This document shows, one piece after another, positions 22,290 through 25,620 of a stretch of 25,620 bases of DNA; the stretch's first letter is position 1, and each line of letters starts with the position of its first letter. Origin of the DNA: Candidatus Freyarchaeota archaeon (GTDB lineage: Archaea; Asgardarchaeota; Jordiarchaeia; Jordiarchaeales; Jordiarchaeaceae); NCBI GenBank assembly GCA_030587365.1, contig JAUQZE010000040.1:1-25620 (forward strand), given 5' to 3'. The notes beneath the pieces were generated by a model. The model made no database searches. It saw nothing but the letters and a program-made list of their open reading frames with translations, and was not told the DNA's origin. A program made the position numbers and the translations under genes.

Positions 22290-22391
22290 TAGAACCAGTA
22301 TTATTAATCATTTTGTCAGTATGAATATCCAAGCGGCTTCACTTTAATTATATGCTCTCTCTAAATGTATAAAATAAGAAGAATGAAATTG

Positions 22392-24752
22392 CTACTTTAG
22401 CTTTGCTTGTCGTGTAGATTTTTTACCTGATAACTGGCTTTCTTTTACCCCAAAATATTCAAGCACCCTTAACGCTGCTGATGCAATCTGCCTTTCAATG
22501 TAATAATCAATGTCTATATTACTAATGTCGGCTAGACTATAGGGAACCGCTCTATCTGAAATGCTGCCTTCCCCTTTTCCTATCACGTAACCTATTTTTG
22601 AACCCGCTTCTGGGCGGCCGCCCGCCGCCATAAGTTTCTTAGCCGCACTCACATGCGGTGCCTTAATCTTGTATTTCTCTGGGGGTTTAGTCAGGGTCTC
22701 CCAGATTACAAGTTCATCTAAAGAAACTTTACCCTCCCGCAGCCTCTGAATGGTTTCGTTAACAAATTTGGTTGCCTTTTCCAAATCTTTCTCTCTGAGA
22801 ATTATGTTGAGCACGTTTTCCTGTACTTCCCTCGCAATCTCGGGCCAGTCTCCTCTCACAATCTCAAAACCCACCACATCCAGTGCGCCGTCCTCCAAAA
22901 GTCCAGCATACTTCTTTTTCGCCTCAGTAAAGAAGACCCTCTTGTATACCTTGTCCGGTTTTATTTCCAACCCCAGCTTTTGCGTGACCTCCCGGCTAAA
23001 TTTATCAACACCTTCCACGTTAGTTACAAAAACGCTATCCGTATCAGCATAAATCACTTTAAGACCATGCTTCTTAGTCATCTCAATCGTTTCCTTAATG
23101 ATCTCTCTCCCCCACGCGGATGTGGCTTCAGCCACCGGCTTAAGATACCATTTGGCACCCAGCCAACCACAATAACCATAAACTGCGTTGGTCATAATTT
23201 TAAACGCTTTCTGCCTCTCATTCATCATAATGTACGGTAATGTTTGCGGCTTCAGCTTCTCCATACCTTTCTGAATCTTCCTCCTCTCCGCTATTAACTC
23301 CTCAATTACTCTCTTGTAAAATCCGGGCGGCTCCTTCCAGAATTTATGTCCGACCTCTGGAGCGATATTCACCTCATCCTCGGAAACTTTCTCATTCGGC
23401 TGCACATAAGTATCAGGAGAAATGTTATACTTTATCATGAGATTCGGGTACATGGACGCAAAATCAAACACCGCAATATTATCATGAACCCCCGAAACCG
23501 GCTGCAAAACGTACCCCCCAGCATACGTCCCTCCACCAAACGCAGGCTTATTAGGAATAAGTTCCCCAATCGCATGCCCCTCAGTAAGAAGCATATTCTC
23601 CACCCTGAATCCAACCCCCGCCCGCATAACCTGATCCAGAGGCATACCCGAAACCTGAGCCATAGAAATCGCAGTGGGCAACAATTTCTCAGAAATCCCT
23701 ATAGTGGACTTAGCATCCTGAGCCGCGTATAATAGAAGCTGCTTTCTTAGACCCTTATCATCCCAATATTTCGGAATCTGCGCATGATCTATCAAAACAC
23801 GAGAATTCTTCGCCATCACCCTAAGATAATCCGCAATATTCTTCAGAGTCTTCACCTTGACCTCAACCACCATCTCTGCCATATCATAGAGGTCCAAGTG
23901 CGCCCTCCCAGCAACGGAAACATGCCCATAAACACTAAGGTGAGGCTCCGAACCATCTCTGCAAACAGTAAACTTCACACGAAGCTTCTTAGCTCTATCA
24001 ATCAAAAACGGAAAATCGAAAAAATTCGAATCGTAACCTACAATTACATCCGGATTAAACTCTGTAACGTATCCCAAGAACTCCTTCAAAACATCCCTAT
24101 CCTCACCGTTCTTAGCAACAAACTGTTTCTCCACACCACCATTAGTAGCCGCACTTATGATTATCACCGGATCCTTCTCAGGATTCAAAGCCCCAGAAGG
24201 ACTATAAATCTCAATATCAAACGCCAGTACCCTAAGCCCCGGTAAATCCATAAGCTCCACAGGCTTCAAATCCCCAACAAGCCTATAGACCGAATACCCC
24301 CTATTTTTTAAACCCTCAACCTCTTGAACCTCAGCCGAGTACCATCCACAAGGACGAATCCTCTTATCCGCCAAGTAACGCACATAATGCCTAATATCCA
24401 CCTCAAGAAAATCCTCAACACCATCAACTTTCTTAAAAACCTTAACATACTTCAAAACATAATCAAAATCCCGAAAAACAACCCTAACAACATCCCGATC
24501 CTTACCAAACAACTTCCTCTTAACAACATCAACCCCCAAAATAGGAGAGTCGGAAATCGACAAACCCTTCAAAGACTCAGCAAGCACCCCAACATTCACG
24601 TCCTCCTCTGGAACAATATAAAAATACGGCTGAAAAGTATCATCCACCACCAAAACTCTACCATCCCTACTATCAACACCCCAAATCAAAACCTTAGAAA
24701 CACCATCCTCAACCGTTTGACCAACATCCAGTATCCAGAACTCCAACCTCAT
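22392..24752 (-). CDS. polB: Family B DNA polymerase
   Basis: A replicative-type archaeal DNA polymerase with 3'-5' proofreading, 786 residues. The N-terminal domain (1-130) starts MRLEFWILDVG. Exonuclease motifs are FDIE (178-181), VGYDSNFFDFPFL (238-250) and YAAQDAKS (342-349). Polymerase motif A is DFASMYPN (430-437), motif B is RQKAFKIMTNAVYGYCG (513-529), and motif C is YADTDS (568-573). All catalytic aspartates are present. I prefer the ATG at 24752 because GGTGGGG lies upstream and the extra residues to 24791 are unlike the family. The thumb domain ends near 770, followed by a basic tail. There is no intein. The coding strand is G/T-rich in the N-terminal third. Confidence 0.96.
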   Translation of the reverse strand: MRLEFWILDVGQTVEDGVSKVLIWGVDSRDGRVLVVDDTFQPYFYIVPEEDVNVGVLAESLKGLSISDSPILGVDVVKRKLFGKDRDVVRVVFRDFDYVLKYVKVFKKVDGVEDFLEVDIRHYVRYLADKRIRPCGWYSAEVQEVEGLKNRGYSVYRLVGDLKPVELMDLPGLRVLAFDIEIYSPSGALNPEKDPVIIISAATNGGVEKQFVAKNGEDRDVLKEFLGYVTEFNPDVIVGYDSNFFDFPFLIDRAKKLRVKFTVCRDGSEPHLSVYGHVSVAGRAHLDLYDMAEMVVEVKVKTLKNIADYLRVMAKNSRVLIDHAQIPKYWDDKGLRKQLLLYAAQDAKSTIGISEKLLPTAISMAQVSGMPLDQVMRAGVGFRVENMLLTEGHAIGELIPNKPAFGGGTYAGGYVLQPVSGVHDNIAVFDFASMYPNLMIKYNISPDTYVQPNEKVSEDEVNIAPEVGHKFWKEPPGFYKRVIEELIAERRKIQKGMEKLKPQTLPYIMMNERQKAFKIMTNAVYGYCGWLGAKWYLKPVAEATSAWGREIIKETIEMTKKHGLKVIYADTDSVFVTNVEGVDKFSREVTQKLGLEIKPDKVYKRVFFTEAKKKYAGLLEDGALDVVGFEIVRGDWPEIAREVQENVLNIILREKDLEKATKFVNETIQRLREGKVSLDELVIWETLTKPPEKYKIKAPHVSAAKKLMAAGGRPEAGSKIGYVIGKGEGSISDRAVPYSLADISNIDIDYYIERQIASAALRVLEYFGVKESQLSGKKSTRQAKLK

Positions 24753-24937
24753 AAAAACCCCACCAAGAATCCTAAATTTTAAATATAACACTCCCCTAAA
24801 GAGCTTAACTATTACTCATGTAAACTTTAATAGTTATGATAAACAAAATAAGACCAAAAAACAGTTAACTAAACTAATTTAGGCTCCTACGAAAAAATTT
24901 ATCTTACGAAAATGTAATCGTGTAACCACAAACTGGG

Positions 24938-25086
24938 GCCCAGATCGCTCAGCATGGCCAATGATGTGCAGTTAGCTCATCTATTCCAGAAAGAGCGCCG
25001 GACTCATAATCTTGTATAGAATGGGGTCAGAAAACCAGGAATAAGAGATCCGGAGATCGCCAGTTCAAATCTGGCTCTGGGCACCA
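24938..25086 (+). tRNA. tRNA with CAT anticodon (elongator Met, or Ile2) with two introns
   Basis: The acceptor GCCCAGA pairs with TCTGGGC, followed by A73 and an encoded CCA (25084-25086). The anticodon stem CCGGA/TCCGG encloses CAT at 25005-25007. A 39-base intron (25009-25047) follows position 37. The D stem GCTC (24947-24950)/GAGC (24993-24996) encloses 42 bases instead of about 10, with a GATG/CATC stem inside, so a second intron of about 32 bases is likely. The T arm GCCAG/CTGGC is normal. A G1-C72 pair and no run of three G-C pairs in the anticodon stem argue against the initiator. Elongator Met is favoured by the CCGGACTCATAATCCGG arm, but Ile2 (CAT) is not excluded. Confidence 0.9.
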
Positions 25087-25096
25087 CCTTAATAAC

Positions 25097-25126
25097 GCTC
25101 AAACTTTTGAGCCATTTTTCCTTTTC
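25097..25126 (+). terminator. Hairpin followed by T-rich tract after tRNA-CAT
   Basis: GCTCAAA and TTTGAGC (25097-25112) form a perfect inverted repeat, followed by a T-rich tract (ATTTTTCCTTTT) to 25126. It lies 10 bases after the tRNA end, where transcription would stop. Confidence 0.55.
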
Positions 25127-25201
25127 CAGAATTACCTCTGGTTAAAGCCTTATAAAAATAGTTCAAATTATTTTATTTTCGTTAATAAATATAGGAGAAA
25201 G

Positions 25202-25301
25202 TGGAGCCGCCGACGTGATTTGAACACGTGACCACCAAATTACAAGTCTGGCGCTTTTGGCTGCTTTAGTCTTGGGCAACTGCGAGCTGAGCTACGGCGG
25301 C
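25202..25301 (-). tRNA. tRNA-Thr (anticodon TGT) with D-arm intron
   Basis: The acceptor GCCGCCG (5' end at 25301) pairs with CGGCGGC. The discriminator is T and CCA is encoded (25202-25204). The anticodon stem CCAGA/TTTGG encloses TGT at 25242-25244 without an intron. The T arm ACGTG/CACGT with TTCAAAT is standard. The D arm begins GCTCAG, but about 24 extra bases follow before the anticodon stem, so an intron is likely. Intron ends are unclear, and no GG pair is evident in the remaining D loop. Confidence 0.88.
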
Positions 25302-25427
25302 TCGTTTTATTGTTGGAATGAAAAACGCGAAGCTAGAATTTAAGTTTTTTCAAGGATTGTATCCTAGTGTGTAGTAGCAAAATTAAGTAGACTTGGATGT
25401 TTCTTAATTGGTTAAACGGTGATTGAA

Positions 25428-25620
25428 ATGAAACAATCCAAGCCTACGAGTAGTAATAATAGTGACCAGTCCTTTTTGCTTTTTCGGAAGCGTCTGGTGG
25501 GGATCACCTCCGCAGACCTTGAAGGGCTCTCGGAATACGCCCAAAAGAACCTGGAGATCATACGATGCTGGCGCCTCAACCCCCTGAAAAGCATCCTTGA
25601 GGAATACCAGATCTCGAAGA
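25428..25620 (+). CDS. Hypothetical protein, 5' part only (cut by window edge)
   Basis: An open frame starts with ATG at 25428 behind GGTGATTGAA and runs to the window end, giving 64 residues. It begins MKQSKPTSSNNSDQSFLLF with a serine/asparagine-rich flexible start, followed by a helical segment (about 25-64). I do not recognise the family. Codon use is that of a real gene, and the frame overlapping on the minus strand is a shadow. Confidence 0.6.
   Translation, partial: MKQSKPTSSNNSDQSFLLFRKRLVGITSADLEGLSEYAQKNLEIIRCWRLNPLKSILEEYQISK

Noticed and set aside
22750..24782. Several long plus-strand frames opposite the DNA polymerase gene
   Set aside because: They are shadows of the polymerase gene. 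The products are rich in Asn, Ile, His and Arg, have no motifs, and the minus-strand frame has all catalytic motifs.
25412..25594. 60-codon minus-strand frame at the right end
   Set aside because: It overlaps the plus-strand frame from 25428, which has a ribosome site and gene-like codon use. The minus frame has neither.

Overview
This is a stretch of an AT-rich archaeal chromosome. The archaeal marks are class I lysyl-tRNA synthetase, RadA, a family B DNA polymerase, ribosomal proteins S28e and L24e, a PAC2 protein, an aCPSF2-type nuclease, a PIN-domain ATPase, TATA-like boxes with very short leaders, TTG/GTG starts behind GAGGTG-type ribosome sites, and tRNAs that encode CCA and carry several introns. 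The best guess is a TACK-grade archaeon, for example a Bathyarchaeia-like lineage, from the intron-rich tRNAs and the gene set. An Asgard archaeon is not excluded, because the window contains an ESCRT-II-like gene. No rRNA is present to settle this. I see no CRISPR array, insertion sequence or prophage. The only mobile-type element is an intein.

Layout. 0-2.8 kb: the start of an unknown gene (minus strand, cut by the window edge), lysyl-tRNA synthetase, and a CDP-alcohol phosphatidyltransferase. 2.9-5.5 kb: the most interesting block, a Vps4/CdvC ATPase with an N-terminal MIT domain, then 23 bp later a protein whose C-terminal two thirds read as ESCRT-II Vps25, then SepF, the membrane anchor of FtsZ. 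5.5-6.5 kb: an unknown small basic protein and a 570-bp non-coding stretch holding two candidate structured RNAs. 6.5-9.8 kb: RadA, a 48-residue protein, a gamma-glutamylcyclotransferase-fold protein, a VOC-fold protein, an extended nucleoside diphosphate kinase and L24e. 10-15.4 kb: S28e, aCPSF2-like nuclease, PAC2 protein with a C-terminal HbYX tail, inositol-phosphatase/FBPase family enzyme, an HTH-phosphoribosyltransferase regulator with direct repeats upstream, and dUTPase. 15.3-18.7 kb: PIN-ATPase, ribose-5-phosphate isomerase and four tRNA genes. 18.8-25.6 kb: a class II ribonucleotide reductase with an HNH intein in its catalytic cysteine site, DNA polymerase B, two more tRNAs and the start of an unknown gene.

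How the genes fit together. Several themes recur: cell division and membrane remodelling (Vps4, Vps25-like, SepF), DNA synthesis and repair (RNR, dUTPase, NDK, PolB, RadA), RNA metabolism (aCPSF2, PIN-ATPase, tRNAs, LysRS, ribosomal proteins), and phosphoribosyl/sugar phosphate metabolism (RpiA, IMPase/FBPase, the HTH-PRTase regulator). Five of the six tRNAs contain non-canonical introns in the D or T arm, and one has three introns.

All identities come from reading motifs by eye. No database search was run.
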